DNA of 60,000 nucleotides from Hydractinia symbiolongicarpus (taxonomy: Eukaryota; Cnidaria; Hydrozoa; Anthoathecata; Hydractiniidae). The position numbers and the translations under genes were made by a program. A model generated the notes under the pieces. It ran no database searches. It saw only the letters and a program-made list of their open reading frames with translations, and had not been told where the DNA came from. The DNA lies in assembly GCF_029227915.1 (NCBI RefSeq), contig NC_079887.1:8744001-8804000 (forward strand). Direction: 5' to 3'. Each line of letters begins with the position of its first letter. The first letter of the stretch is position 1. Shown piece after piece: positions 60,000-60,000 of this stretch.

Positions 60000-60000
60000 G
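59806..60000 (-). mobile_element. Helitron-like 3' terminus, cut by window edge
   Basis: On the minus strand the element ends with a perfect 8-bp-stem hairpin CCCGTGGA-TTT-TCCACGGG (59817-59835), then CTAACGACTAG, followed by T. Hairpin plus CTAG-3' next to T is the standard Helitron end. The family also includes fragments at 1158, 34859 and probably 52763. The interior runs into the (CAGA)n array. Confidence 0.65.
59903..60000. repeat. (GACA)n tetranucleotide microsatellite, continues past the window
   Basis: About 98 bases of perfect GACA repeats inside the Helitron-like element. The same position in the copy at 1,158-1,275 has only GATAGAAAGACG, so the array has expanded here. Confidence 0.97.

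Overview
The window looks like nuclear DNA of an invertebrate animal, most likely a cnidarian and perhaps a hydrozoan. It is very AT-rich. Its genes are split by GT-AG introns, and between them lie many decayed transposons and foldback repeats. The genes present (a secreted sialate O-acetylesterase and an astacin-TSP1-MAM protease with an extra cysteine-rich C-terminus) fit this. The phylum is inferred; no rRNA or mitochondrial marker is present. All convincing protein genes read on the minus strand.

Left part (1-7,190): a sialate O-acetylesterase gene (seven exons seen, the last cut by the window edge) and, 0.9 kb upstream of its start, a complete three-exon gene for an unrecognised 276-residue protein with two cupin-like histidine motifs. 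I rebuilt the exons by hand. Splice phases agree at every junction.

From 7,190 to 13,880 there is mostly non-genic DNA: a diverged tandem repeat, a 289-bp Harbinger-like MITE, an orphan THAP-type zinc-finger exon, unidentified protein-like minus-strand frames, and a GIY-YIG remnant of a Penelope-like element.

From about 13,880 to 32,130 lies the most unusual part. It is a tandem segmental duplication with one partial and three longer units. Each longer unit carries, at the same place and on the minus strand, a small intronless gene for a secreted, Thr-rich peptide of about 119 residues with a strongly conserved Cys-x3-Cys C-terminal module. Units A and C have intact genes; unit B has a frameshift in the signal peptide. 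Other conserved but decaying reading frames travel with the units. A Helitron-like element with internal satellite repeats sits between units A and B, and a pair of near-identical 490-bp direct repeats (LTR-like) between B and C.

From 33,697 to 40,997 is a complete 13-exon astacin metalloproteinase gene (716 residues: signal peptide, propeptide, catalytic domain, two TSP1 repeats, MAM, C-terminal Cys-rich domain). From 43,342 to 54,409 is a gene for a coiled-coil protein (three coding exons, 531 residues as modelled), whose long introns hold a SINE remnant and a 236-bp (TTATTG)n microsatellite. The right end has foldback elements, a Tigger-like MITE, and a Helitron terminus running into a (CAGA)n array at the window edge. 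No operon-like or functional link between neighbouring genes can be shown. The two enzymes and the small peptides are all predicted to be secreted or to enter the secretory path.
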